A stretch of 27,487 nt of DNA. It comes from CAYVHB01 sp964450865. Lineage in GTDB: Bacteria; Bacillota; Clostridia; Saccharofermentanales; UBA5734. Numbering within the stretch: position 1 is the stretch's first letter; every line of letters begins with the position of its first letter. A program made the position numbers and the translations under genes. Of the stretch, positions 8,190 through 16,476 are shown one piece after another. The DNA lies in assembly GCA_964450865.1 (NCBI GenBank), contig CAYVHB010000038.1:1-27487 (forward strand). The letters run 5' to 3'. The notes beneath the pieces are model-generated. The model did not search any database, was not told where the DNA came from, and saw only the letters and a program-made list of their open reading frames with translations.

Positions 8190-9518
8190 ATGTTACTCAT
8201 TGAACATGGAACCGTTATCACCCGGACGGCTGCGCTGCCCCTGCTGTTTGACGGGGCGGTTGCGATTGAAGGCGACCGGATCGCGGCGCTGGGCTCAACG
8301 GCTGACCTGCGCCGGCAATTCCCCCAGACCCGCTTGCTCGATGCCCGGCAGCAGCTGGTCATGCCGGGCCTGATCAACACGCACATGCACGGCTACAGCA
8401 CGCTGGCCCGCGGCATGGCGCTCAAATCAGCGCCGCCGGCCAATTTCCGGGACATCCTCGAAGGGCTCTGGTGGCGGCTGGACCGGACACTGGCCCGGGA
8501 GGATGTCTATTACAGCGCGCTGGTCGCCCTGACCGACTGCATCCGCCAGGGCACAACCACGGTTTTTGACCACCATGCCAGTGCGCACTGTGTGAGCGGC
8601 AGCCTGTCCGAAATCGCCCGGGCCTGCCAGGCTGCGGGGATCCGGGCTTGTCTGTGTTATGAGGTATCGGACCGGGACGGACCGGCCATCATGGCCGAGG
8701 GCATCCGTGAGAACCTGGACTGGATCGGGTATTGCCAGCAACAGCCGGATCCCATGCGCAAGGCCATGTTTGGCCTGCACGCTTCCTTCACGCTTTCCGA
8801 CCAGACCCTGGCCGCCTGTGTGGCAGCCCGGGGCAACTATGATGTGGGCTTTCACATTCATGCCGCCGAGGCGCCCGAGGATTGTGACGACGCCCGGCAG
8901 CAGTACGGCCTGGGGGTCATTGAACGCCTCGCGGCTGCGCGGATTCTCGGTCCGAAAACCATCGCCGCCCATTGTGTTCACATCTCGCCGGCTGAAATCG
9001 AGATCTTGCGCGCCACGCAGACCATGGTCGTCCACAACCCGCAGTCCAACATGGGCAATGCGGTGGGATATCCGCCGGTAGCCGGCATGCTGGCCCGGGA
9101 TGTTGTGGTGGGCTTGGGTACCGATGGCTACACCTGTGACCAGTTCGAGTCATTAAAATTCGCCAGCTGCCTGTTCAAGCACGAGAACCATGATCCTTCA
9201 GCCGGCTGGAGCGAGGCCCCGGCCATGCTTTTTGCCCAGAACAGCACCATCGCCGCGCGCTATTTTGACCAGCCACTGGGGCGGCTGGTTCCCGGAGCCT
9301 ATGCCGATGTGATTATCGTCGAATACGATCCGCCTACCCGGCTGCAGGCCGACAATATTGACAGTCATCTGCTGTTTGGGGTCAGTGGCCGGTCGGTCCT
9401 GACGACGATCATCGGCGGCCGGATCGTCATGGAAAACCGCCGGCTGACAACCATCGACGAGCCCGGGATCCGGGCCCGCAGCCGGGAACTGGCCGCGCGG
9501 ATCTGGGAGCGGTTCTAG
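8190..9518 (+). CDS. ssnA: SsnA-type aminohydrolase (amidohydrolase superfamily)
   Basis: A 442-residue amidohydrolase-superfamily protein of the chlorohydrolase/guanine deaminase branch. Metal ligands: His65 and His67 (NTHMHG), His222/His224 (FHIHAAE), His261 (AAHCVH) and Asp312 (GLGTDG). SsnA homologues accompany ygfK and the molybdenum hydroxylase genes in purine-degrading anaerobes; deamination or hydrolysis of a purine or ring-opened intermediate is inferred. An in-frame ATG at 8121 would add 23 unsupported residues; ATG 8190 is preceded by AAGGAGGAAA at 8174-8183 and the protein then starts directly at the first beta-strand (LLIEHGTVI). The 134 bases after ygeY show no gene or clear promoter. 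Confidence 0.9.
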   Translation: MLLIEHGTVITRTAALPLLFDGAVAIEGDRIAALGSTADLRRQFPQTRLLDARQQLVMPGLINTHMHGYSTLARGMALKSAPPANFRDILEGLWWRLDRTLAREDVYYSALVALTDCIRQGTTTVFDHHASAHCVSGSLSEIARACQAAGIRACLCYEVSDRDGPAIMAEGIRENLDWIGYCQQQPDPMRKAMFGLHASFTLSDQTLAACVAARGNYDVGFHIHAAEAPEDCDDARQQYGLGVIERLAAARILGPKTIAAHCVHISPAEIEILRATQTMVVHNPQSNMGNAVGYPPVAGMLARDVVVGLGTDGYTCDQFESLKFASCLFKHENHDPSAGWSEAPAMLFAQNSTIAARYFDQPLGRLVPGAYADVIIVEYDPPTRLQADNIDSHLLFGVSGRSVLTTIIGGRIVMENRRLTTIDEPGIRARSRELAARIWERF

Positions 9519-9637
9519 GCACGATCAAGGATTTGATCCGCGGGCAGTTCAAGGAGCGGCTGTAACAGCCGGAGAGTAATGCCGGACGCCTAACTGCCGC
9601 TGTCCGATACCACCAACGTCCAGAAGGAGGTTGTGCC

Positions 9638-12292
9638 ATGCCAAAACAGCCGAAACACATGCAAGTGCTTCCATTCCGGTCACTCATTACCTGGATGCTG
9701 CGCGAGTATCGCCAGACCGGCACTGTCTTTGGCGTGCCAGTCTACCGGCCGGCAATAAGCCAGCCCACGGCGGCCAGCATCAGCCGGCGCCGGCCAGCTA
9801 TTCCCCTCGGTCCGGCAGCAGGACCGCATACCCAGCTGGCTCAGAACATCGCCGCCGCCTATGCCGCCGGTGGCCGCTATTTTGAACTCAAGACCGTCCA
9901 GGTTATCGATGGGGCAGATCTGGTTGTCGCCAAACCCTGTATCCTGGTCCGCGACGAAGGCTATAATGTCGAATGGTCGAGCGAATTACCAATCAGCGAA
10001 GCCCTGGGCGAAATGGTCAAGGCCTGGTTTGCCCTGCATGTGCTGGCCATCGAACTCAATCTGAGCGCCACACCGGATTTCGTCTTCAATATGAGCGTGG
10101 GCTACGACCTGGCCGGTATTCAGTCGGCCAAGGTCAATGCTTATATGGATGGCCTGATCGACGCCTCGACAACCGCCCTCTGGCAGGAATGCCGCAACGT
10201 GCTGTTTGCCCTGCTGCCGCAGGATGACTTAGCCAGCCTGGCAAGTCCCACGCCTGAAAATGTCGCCAGGCTCCGGCGGATGCAAAAAACCGACATCGAG
10301 CAGGTGTCGCCCCGGATCTGCTCCTCGGTCACGCTATCGACCCTGCACGGCTGTCCATCTGCCGAAATTGAGCGGATCGCCCGTTATTTGCTGATCGACA
10401 AACAACTGGACACATCGGTCAAGTTCAATCCAACCTTGCTCGGTTACACCTTTGTCCGGGCGACGCTTGACCAGACGGGTTACCACACGATTCAGTTTGA
10501 CGACCACCATTTCCGCCAGGACCTGGCCTTTTCAGAAGCCGTCGATTTATGCCGGCGCCTGCAAGCGGTCGCCGCCGGCCATGGCCGGCAGTTCGGCGTG
10601 AAATTGAGCAATACCCTGCCGGTTGAGATCCGCCACCAGGAACTGCCCGGCAATGAAATGTATTTATCGGGCCGGGCTCTGTATCCGCTGACCATTACGC
10701 TCGCGGCCCGCCTGGCCGGTGCCCTGGATGGCCAGCTGCCGATGTCGTACTGCGGCGGTGTGGATCGCTTTAACCTGGAAGCAATTGTCAGGACCGGGCT
10801 GCAACCGATTACCCTGACCACCACGCTGCTCAAGCCGGGTGGCCTGGCCCGGTTGAGCCAGCTCGCCAGCCTGGCTGAGACAGCGCTGCACACCCCCGGA
10901 ACACCCCATTCGGGGTCCGCTGAAACGGCAGAGATGGGAGTCAGCCTGGATGGCACAGCGTTGCCAGGCCGTGGCGATGACCGGCATGGGGCAAATAGAC
11001 CGGGGCCGGATGTGGCAGCCTTGCAGCAGCTGGCAGCACAGGCGATTCACAACCCTGATTACCGCAAGCGGACGCAGCAGCCAGAACGCACCCGGCTGCC
11101 GCAGCCAGTGCCGCTTTTCAACTGTTACCTGGCACCCTGCCAGGCCAGCTGTCCGATCGGCCAGGACGTGGCCCAATATTTGTACCTGATGCAGCAGGGA
11201 CATGACCTGGAGGCCCTGCTCACCATCATCGCCCGCAATCCACTGCCCTTCACGACCGGCTCATTCTGTGATCACCGCTGCATGGCACACTGTTCCCGGC
11301 AGGACTATGACACAGCGATCAACATTCGCGGCGCCAAGCTGGAGGCGGCACACCGGGCCAGTCGCGAATTGCTGGACCTTATCAAGCCGCCGGTCTTCAG
11401 CGGTGCCGGGAAAGTGGCCTGTCTGGATGGCTCACCAGCCAGCCTGGCTGCTGCCTGGTTTCTCTGCCGGCATGGCATCGCGACCACCGTCTTTGTGGCC
11501 GCTGACCGTCTCGGCAGCCCGCATGGCGGACCTGTCTCGGCGCTTTACCAGCAGACCCTGCAGCGGGATCTGGCCCTGCTGCGCAAGGGGGGTGTACGCT
11601 TTGCCGAACCAGAAGCCGGTCCGGCATGGACCGAACGGCTGCACGCCCAGGGCTACACCGAAATTCTGGCAATGCAGCCGGCAACCGGCGATTCTTACTC
11701 CCTGGCTGCCCAGATCGCTGCCGGCACTCGCCAGGCCGCTGCCCTGATCAATCGGCTGACCGGACAGACGCTGGACTTGACCCCACCCGTGACGGTCGAA
11801 TGGGCCGGCCAATACCCGGTCATTATTGAACGCAAGGGCCAGCTCCAGCGGGCCGGGCCAATCGAGTCAGAGCCCGGGCGCTGCCTGGGTTGTCCGGCTA
11901 TCTGCACCCGCTGTGTCGAGGTTTGTCCCAACCGGGCTAATGTGGCGATCCATGTTCATGCGCCAGCCGGCCAGCCGCCGGACCAGGTCCTGCATCTCGA
12001 TGGTCCCTGCAATGCCTGTGGCAACTGTGCGACATTCTGCCCCTATGACAGTGCGCCCTATCGGGACAAATTAACCCTCTACTGGCAGGAAGCAGCATTC
12101 CGGGCTGATCAAGGCGCCGGCTTGTACCGCCGGGCCCCGAATCAGTATGTGGTACGCCTGGCAGGCGAGGTCCATGACCTGCCCTGGCCCGCCGCACCGG
12201 GGCTGACCGGTGATCTGGCAGCCGTCGCGGACCTGATCGCCGCCCTGGAACACAATCAGCCTGAACTGCTCACAGCCAGTCCAGCCCCGTAA
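9638..12292 (+). CDS. ygfK: YgfK-like iron-sulfur protein with reduced flavin/NAD(P) module
   Basis: This 884-residue YgfK homologue is annotated in the family as a 'putative selenate reductase subunit' and is now linked to anaerobic purine metabolism. Order of parts: N-terminal dihydroorotate-dehydrogenase-like barrel (GPAAGPHTQLAQN at 58-70, TLHGCP, FNPTLLGY, GVKLSNTL); a Gly/Pro-rich linker at about 415-465; a GltD-type Fe-S segment with cysteines from about 495 to 550; a shortened Rossmann-like segment from about 591; and two ferredoxin clusters (CxxC...CVEVCPN near 749-763 and CNACGNCATFCP near 790). Compared with remembered E. coli YgfK (just over 1000 residues), the NAD(P)-binding half is missing and the FAD GxGxxG is replaced by DGSPAS. 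It is probably an electron-transfer or oxidoreductase partner without its usual pyridine-nucleotide site. GGAGG precedes ATG 9638. Confidence 0.88.
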   Translation: MPKQPKHMQVLPFRSLITWMLREYRQTGTVFGVPVYRPAISQPTAASISRRRPAIPLGPAAGPHTQLAQNIAAAYAAGGRYFELKTVQVIDGADLVVAKPCILVRDEGYNVEWSSELPISEALGEMVKAWFALHVLAIELNLSATPDFVFNMSVGYDLAGIQSAKVNAYMDGLIDASTTALWQECRNVLFALLPQDDLASLASPTPENVARLRRMQKTDIEQVSPRICSSVTLSTLHGCPSAEIERIARYLLIDKQLDTSVKFNPTLLGYTFVRATLDQTGYHTIQFDDHHFRQDLAFSEAVDLCRRLQAVAAGHGRQFGVKLSNTLPVEIRHQELPGNEMYLSGRALYPLTITLAARLAGALDGQLPMSYCGGVDRFNLEAIVRTGLQPITLTTTLLKPGGLARLSQLASLAETALHTPGTPHSGSAETAEMGVSLDGTALPGRGDDRHGANRPGPDVAALQQLAAQAIHNPDYRKRTQQPERTRLPQPVPLFNCYLAPCQASCPIGQDVAQYLYLMQQGHDLEALLTIIARNPLPFTTGSFCDHRCMAHCSRQDYDTAINIRGAKLEAAHRASRELLDLIKPPVFSGAGKVACLDGSPASLAAAWFLCRHGIATTVFVAADRLGSPHGGPVSALYQQTLQRDLALLRKGGVRFAEPEAGPAWTERLHAQGYTEILAMQPATGDSYSLAAQIAAGTRQAAALINRLTGQTLDLTPPVTVEWAGQYPVIIERKGQLQRAGPIESEPGRCLGCPAICTRCVEVCPNRANVAIHVHAPAGQPPDQVLHLDGPCNACGNCATFCPYDSAPYRDKLTLYWQEAAFRADQGAGLYRRAPNQYVVRLAGEVHDLPWPAAPGLTGDLAAVADLIAALEHNQPELLTASPAP

Positions 12293-12372
12293 AACCGGCA
12301 GGCTGAAAAGACTGGCAAAGCTGGCAGAACGGTCACAAAACAAATGATAAAACCGAGAGGAGCGGTACCAGC

Positions 12373-13251
12373 ATGATTACCATTGAGCAATACGTCTCAC
12401 CGCCGGATGTGCAGCAGGCTTATGACCTGCTGCATAGCCGGCCTGATGCTGTTATTCTGGCGGGCGGGGCTTTTACCCGCCTCACGTCGCGAAAAATCGG
12501 CCTGGCAATTGACCTGGCCCAGGCCGGACTCAGCGGGATCAGCCAGGACGGACAGGGACTGACCATTGGCGCCATGACCACCTTGCGGGAACTGGAAACG
12601 AGTCCGGTGCTGCACCTGGCAGGCTACGGCTCCCTGGCTGAAGCAACCGGCCGGATTGCCGGTGTTCAGCTGCGCAATCTGGCGACAGTCGGCGGCTCTG
12701 TCTGTGGCCGGTATGGGTTCTCTGATATCCTGCCGCTGCTGCTGGCCCTGGATTGCACAGTCGTCCTGCACAAAGCCGGTCCGCTGGCCCTGGCCGACTG
12801 GCTGAACAGTCACCAGCCGGGAAAGGAGCGCGATATCCTTGAGCGTGTGATTTTGCCGCCGCATGGACCGCTTGCGGCCAGCCAGGCCTTGCGCCAGACC
12901 AGTCTCAGCCTGCCCATTCTCACCGTGGCCATCGCCGGGACGGTTGGCCAGTGGCGAATCGCTGTCGGCGCAAGGCCGGGCCGGGCGGTCCTGGCGCCAG
13001 GAGCCATGCAGATCCTGAACCGCTGGCAGCCCCCAACGGGACTGGCGGAACCGCGCCCGGCAGCCCGGTCGATGGTTGCGACGGCATCAGGTGCTGCCGA
13101 TCCGGCGGGCCGCCTCGCCGTGGCCGAAGAAGCTGCCGCAAGCGCCGCCGCCGGTCTGGCGTTCGGCAGTGACCCGCGGGCCGGTGCAGCCTATCGGGCC
13201 CATGTATGCCGGACCTTGCTCAAGCGACTGATCCTGGAGGTGCTGCCATGA
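12373..13251 (+). CDS. ygfM: Molybdenum hydroxylase FAD-binding subunit (XdhB/YgfM-like)
   Basis: A 292-residue FAD-binding subunit of the xanthine dehydrogenase/CO dehydrogenase medium-chain family. The FAD motifs are recognisable: ILAGGAFTRL near 33-42, TIGAMTTL near 65-72 and NLATVGGSVCGRYGFSDILP near 100-119. It should carry electrons between the 2Fe-2S subunit and an external acceptor. The C-terminal part has the usual Ala-rich helix followed by AYRAHVCRTLLKR. GAGAGGAGC stands before ATG 12373. Its stop overlaps the start of the next gene as ATGA (4 bases), so the subunits are probably translated together. The 80 bases after ygfK show nothing distinct. Confidence 0.9.
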   Translation: MITIEQYVSPPDVQQAYDLLHSRPDAVILAGGAFTRLTSRKIGLAIDLAQAGLSGISQDGQGLTIGAMTTLRELETSPVLHLAGYGSLAEATGRIAGVQLRNLATVGGSVCGRYGFSDILPLLLALDCTVVLHKAGPLALADWLNSHQPGKERDILERVILPPHGPLAASQALRQTSLSLPILTVAIAGTVGQWRIAVGARPGRAVLAPGAMQILNRWQPPTGLAEPRPAARSMVATASGAADPAGRLAVAEEAAASAAAGLAFGSDPRAGAAYRAHVCRTLLKRLILEVLP

Positions 13252-13697
13252 CAATCAAATTCTGGCTCAATGGCCTGGAAACACAGCTGATTTGCGATGC
13301 TGATGATTACCTGCTCGATGTTTTGCGCCGGCACGGCATCCTGAGCGTGCGGCGCAGCTGTGACAGTGGCCTGTGCGGCGGCTGTACAGTCCTGCTTGAT
13401 AGCCGGCCGGTCCTGGCCTGTACCCTGCTGGCAGCCAAGGTCCAGGGGCGCCAGGTCCTGACCGCCGAAGGCTTGCAGGCCGAACTGACGGAACTGGCTG
13501 AGCACCTGACCGCCGAAGGGGCCGAACAGTGCGGGTATTGCAGTCCCGGCCTGGCCATTACCATCCTGGCGATGAAAAAGGAACTGGTTCATCCTGATGA
13601 ACAGGCAATCTTGCACTACCTGACGGGCAATCTCTGCCGCTGCTCAGGTTATGTCGGCCAGCTGCGGGCGATCAAGCGCTACATGGGGGTGAAATAA
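13248..13697 (+). CDS. xdhC: Molybdenum hydroxylase 2Fe-2S subunit (XdhC-like)
   Basis: A 149-residue iron-sulfur subunit. The plant-type cluster cysteines are in CDSGLCGGC plus a following Cys, and the second, hydroxylase-type cluster cysteines are in CGYC and CRCSG. All eight expected cysteines are present. An upstream in-frame ATG at 13206 exists but lies within the preceding gene; ATG 13248 has CTGGAGG at 13234-13240 and gives the family's normal N-terminus (IKFWLNG). In E. coli XdhD this domain is fused to the molybdenum subunit; here it is a separate gene with one base between its stop and the next start. Confidence 0.93.
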   Translation: MTIKFWLNGLETQLICDADDYLLDVLRRHGILSVRRSCDSGLCGGCTVLLDSRPVLACTLLAAKVQGRQVLTAEGLQAELTELAEHLTAEGAEQCGYCSPGLAITILAMKKELVHPDEQAILHYLTGNLCRCSGYVGQLRAIKRYMGVK

Positions 13698-13698
13698 C

Positions 13699-16098
13699 AT
13701 GGCAGACAAACCAGCAGCCGTTCATGACGAGGCCGGCCGGGAAGCGGAATTAGCGACGGCATTCCGGCAAATCAATCAGCCGATCCGCAAGCTGGATGGC
13801 CAGGGAATGGTCCTGGGCCGGCCGCTTTATACCTGCGACCTGGTCCCGCCGCAGGCCCTGGTGATCAAGGTCTTGCGCAGTCCCCATCCCTTTGCCCGTA
13901 TCCGCCAGATTGATACCCGGGAAGCACTGGCCAGTCCGGGTGTCGTCTGTGTCCTGACTGCCGCTGACCTGCCCCGCCGTGTCCATACCCGGGCCGGCCA
14001 GGGTTATCCGGAGCCTTCACCTTATGATAAATTCATTCTCGATGACTATGTCCGGTATTGCGGCGATGAGGTGGCCGCAGTCGCCGCGGTCTCGGAAAAA
14101 GCCGCGCTGGCCGCCCGCGACCGGATCGTGGTTGATTATGAGGTGCTGCCGCCGGTGCTCGACTTCGAGACCGCCGAAGGACACGCCAGCATCATCCATC
14201 CGGAGCCGGAGATCCAGGCCAATTTTGATATCGGCCTGGATCCGGCCCGTAATATAGCCGCCGCCTATGAAATGCAGGTTGGTGACGTGAACAGTGTGCT
14301 CGCTGACTGTGACGTCGTGGTCAAGGAGCGCTATTATATCCAGGCCCAGGCCCATGTGATGATGGAGCCTCATGCGGCAGTCACTTACCTGGATCTGCAC
14401 GGCCGCCTGGTCGTGATTGCAACCACGCAGACGCCCTTTCACGTCCGGCGGATCATCGCCCGGACCCTGGATATCCCCCTGCACCGCATCCGCGTGATCA
14501 AGCCGCGGCTGGGCGGTGGCTTCGGCGGCAAGCAGGCCTTGCACGGCGAGCTGATCGCCGCTGCCGTTACCTTGAAAACCGGGCGGCCAGCCAGGCTCGA
14601 ATATACCCGCCAGGAGGTATTTGAATCAACCTATACCCGCCATCAGACCCGCATTGACCTGACCCTGGGCGCGATGCGAGACGGCCGGCTGCGAGCGATG
14701 GACATGGATATCCTGCTGAATACCGGTGCCTATGGTGAACACGCCCTGACCGTCATGATGGTCGTCGGCTCGAAAAGCCTGCCCTTGTACAACAAGGTTG
14801 ATGCGGTTCACTTCAAGGGGCGTGCAGTATATACCAACCAGACGCCGGCCGGGGCCTTTCGCGGTTATGGGGCTGTCCAGGGGATGTTTGCCCTCGAGTC
14901 GGCCATGGACGTGCTGGCTGAACGGCTGTCGATCGACCCCATCCGCTTGCGCCGGCAAAACATGATCGCCGAGGGTGAAACCTCGCCGATTTTCCAGATC
15001 ATGGGCGAAGGCGGTGAAGGCGTAGCGATGACCGTTGACAGCTGCAAACTGGATTATTGCCTGCAGCGCGGCCTGCAGCTGGTGGACTGGCCGGCCAAAT
15101 ACCCACGGCGCCAGATAACCCCGGATAAAGTCCGCGGTGTTGGCCTGGCCATTGCCATGCAAGCATCCGGCTTGCCGGCGATCGACATGGGCTCGGCGAT
15201 CATCAAGCTCAATGATGATGGATTTTTTAACCTGCTGGTCGGGGCAACCGACCTGGGCACGGGCAGCGACACCATCCTGGCCCAGATCGCCGCTGAAACA
15301 CTGGCCGTGCCGACGGCCAGTATCGTGGTCTATGCCGCCGACACCGACCTGACACCCTTTGATACCGGAGCCTATGCCTCATCGACCACGTACATATCGG
15401 GCCATGCAGTCAAGCAGGCAGCCGAAAACCTGCGCCAGGCCATCATCCGGGCAGGAGCCCGCCGGCTGCAGGTCGCTGAGACAGCAGTCCTGTATGATGG
15501 CCAGGCCGTGAGCCGCCGCGATGGGCAAGGCCAGGTTTCCCTGCGCGAACTGGCCACCGGCCTGTTCTACAGCAATAACCAGGAACAGCTGGCCGGCATC
15601 GGCTCTTATGTGGGCCAGAAGTCCCCGCCACCCTATATGGCCGGGCTGGCCGAGGTGGAAGTCGATCTGGGAACAGGCCAGGTGATATTGTGCAATTATA
15701 CGGCGGTGGTCGATTGTGGAACCACAATCAATCCCAGCCTGGCCCGCATCCAGGTGGAAGGGGCACTGGCCCAGGGCATCGGCCTGGCTCTGTATGAGGA
15801 GGTCCGCCGCTCACCCCAGGGGGCCCTGCTCACCAACAGCCTGCTCAGCTATGCCCTGCCCACCCGTCAGGAAATCCGCAATATCGTCGTCGAATTTGCC
15901 GACAGCTACGAGCCAAGCGGACCCTACGGGGCCAAATCGGTGGCCGAAATCGGCATTGACACACCGCCAGCCGCGATTGCCAATGCCATTTACAATGCTT
16001 GCGGCATCCGGCTGCGCAGCCTGCCTTTCACCGCGGAAAAGGTCCTGCTGGCCCTGCAGGCGCAGAACAAACCGGCCGGTGAACAATCGTTCCGGTAA
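13699..16098 (+). CDS. xdhD: Molybdenum-binding catalytic subunit of xanthine/purine hydroxylase
   Basis: A 799-residue molybdopterin-binding large subunit of the xanthine dehydrogenase/aldehyde oxidase family. It hydroxylates a heterocycle with water as oxygen donor. Molybdopterin contacts include GGGFGGKQ at 272-279, AFRGYGAVQ and the LARIQVEGALAQGIG loop. The catalytic base is Glu750 in GAKSVAEIG. The cluster context (YgeY, SsnA, YgfK, YgeW) is that of hydroxylases with a labile selenium cofactor, so a purine or xanthine substrate and selenium dependence are inferred; no selenocysteine codon is needed and none was seen. No selD, yqeB or yqeC is in the window. The start is one base after the 2Fe-2S gene. 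Confidence 0.9.
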   Translation: MADKPAAVHDEAGREAELATAFRQINQPIRKLDGQGMVLGRPLYTCDLVPPQALVIKVLRSPHPFARIRQIDTREALASPGVVCVLTAADLPRRVHTRAGQGYPEPSPYDKFILDDYVRYCGDEVAAVAAVSEKAALAARDRIVVDYEVLPPVLDFETAEGHASIIHPEPEIQANFDIGLDPARNIAAAYEMQVGDVNSVLADCDVVVKERYYIQAQAHVMMEPHAAVTYLDLHGRLVVIATTQTPFHVRRIIARTLDIPLHRIRVIKPRLGGGFGGKQALHGELIAAAVTLKTGRPARLEYTRQEVFESTYTRHQTRIDLTLGAMRDGRLRAMDMDILLNTGAYGEHALTVMMVVGSKSLPLYNKVDAVHFKGRAVYTNQTPAGAFRGYGAVQGMFALESAMDVLAERLSIDPIRLRRQNMIAEGETSPIFQIMGEGGEGVAMTVDSCKLDYCLQRGLQLVDWPAKYPRRQITPDKVRGVGLAIAMQASGLPAIDMGSAIIKLNDDGFFNLLVGATDLGTGSDTILAQIAAETLAVPTASIVVYAADTDLTPFDTGAYASSTTYISGHAVKQAAENLRQAIIRAGARRLQVAETAVLYDGQAVSRRDGQGQVSLRELATGLFYSNNQEQLAGIGSYVGQKSPPPYMAGLAEVEVDLGTGQVILCNYTAVVDCGTTINPSLARIQVEGALAQGIGLALYEEVRRSPQGALLTNSLLSYALPTRQEIRNIVVEFADSYEPSGPYGAKSVAEIGIDTPPAAIANAIYNACGIRLRSLPFTAEKVLLALQAQNKPAGEQSFR

Positions 16099-16124
16099 CC
16101 GTATATTATTTTTCTTATATTTCA

Positions 16125-16148
16125 TTTCCGGTGCAAATGCGCCGGAAA
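16125..16148 (+). terminator. Hairpin after the molybdenum hydroxylase genes
   Basis: A 10-bp stem (TTTCCGGTGC with GCGCCGGAAA, one G-U pair) closes a 4-base AAAT loop 26 bases after the xdhD stop. The following sequence is only moderately T-rich (CCTTTATTTTACG), so termination is plausible but not strong. Confidence 0.5.
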
Positions 16149-16194
16149 ATCAGTTACCTTTATTTTACGTTCATATTGGCTCCGCCAGCCTGCC

Positions 16195-16226
16195 ACCCGG
16201 CCAGACCGCAACGGTCAGCCGGGTTT
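16195..16226 (+). terminator. Second hairpin downstream of the catabolic cluster
   Basis: The outer stem pairs ACCCGGC (16195-16201) with GCCGGGT (16218-16224) and the inner stem pairs GACC with GGTC. It is followed by TTT and a mixed sequence. It probably backs up the first hairpin. The stretch 16099-16476 otherwise contains no credible gene; a 64-residue minus-strand ORF there has no recognisable features. Confidence 0.4.
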
Positions 16227-16349
16227 CGCTTGTAATTTCCATATCTAAAACGATTCTGAACGACGGGCCTGTGCATTTTATCCCGGACTCGCTGACAATA
16301 TTTTCTTCAGCGGCCTGATACAATAAAACAATATTTATGACACTTGTCA

Positions 16350-16367
16350 AAATGATTTCTATCATTT
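16350..16367. promoter_or_regulatory. Inverted repeat, possible operator
   Basis: AAATGAT (16350-16356) and ATCATTT (16361-16367) form a perfect 7-bp inverted repeat with a 4-base centre, followed by a further ATCATT at 16372. The half-sites resemble Fur-type NATGAT hexamers, but the spacing differs from a classical Fur box. It lies just upstream of the candidate promoter of the membrane-protein/SDR unit. Confidence 0.35.
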
Positions 16368-16379
16368 CATATCATTATA

Positions 16380-16408
16380 TAGTCAAACGCTCCAAAGAAT
16401 TATATAAT
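16380..16408 (+). promoter_or_regulatory. Candidate promoter for the membrane protein/SDR unit
   Basis: TAGTCA (16380-16385, 4 of 6 matches to TTGACA) and a perfect TATAAT (16403-16408) are separated by 17 bases. This places the start near 16415, about 60 bases before the next coding region, in a clearly AT-rich stretch after the hairpins that close the purine cluster. Confidence 0.5.
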
Positions 16409-16421
16409 GAACCTGCCAAAT

Positions 16422-16459
16422 TTTCCGAACAGGTCCATTTTTTCCGAACAGGTCCATTT
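16422..16459 (+). repeat. Exact 19-bp tandem repeat in the 5' leader
   Basis: Two perfect head-to-tail copies of TTTCCGAACAGGTCCATTT occupy 16422-16440 and 16441-16459, ending just before the GAGGAGGA ribosome site (16463-16470). They lie within the predicted untranslated leader. Confidence 0.9.
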
Positions 16460-16476
16460 TTTGAGGAGGATTTATC

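Noticed and set aside
16171..16365. 64-residue minus-strand ORF in the gap after xdhD
   Set aside because: No ribosome site, no family similarity, and it overlaps the hairpin and promoter-like elements.
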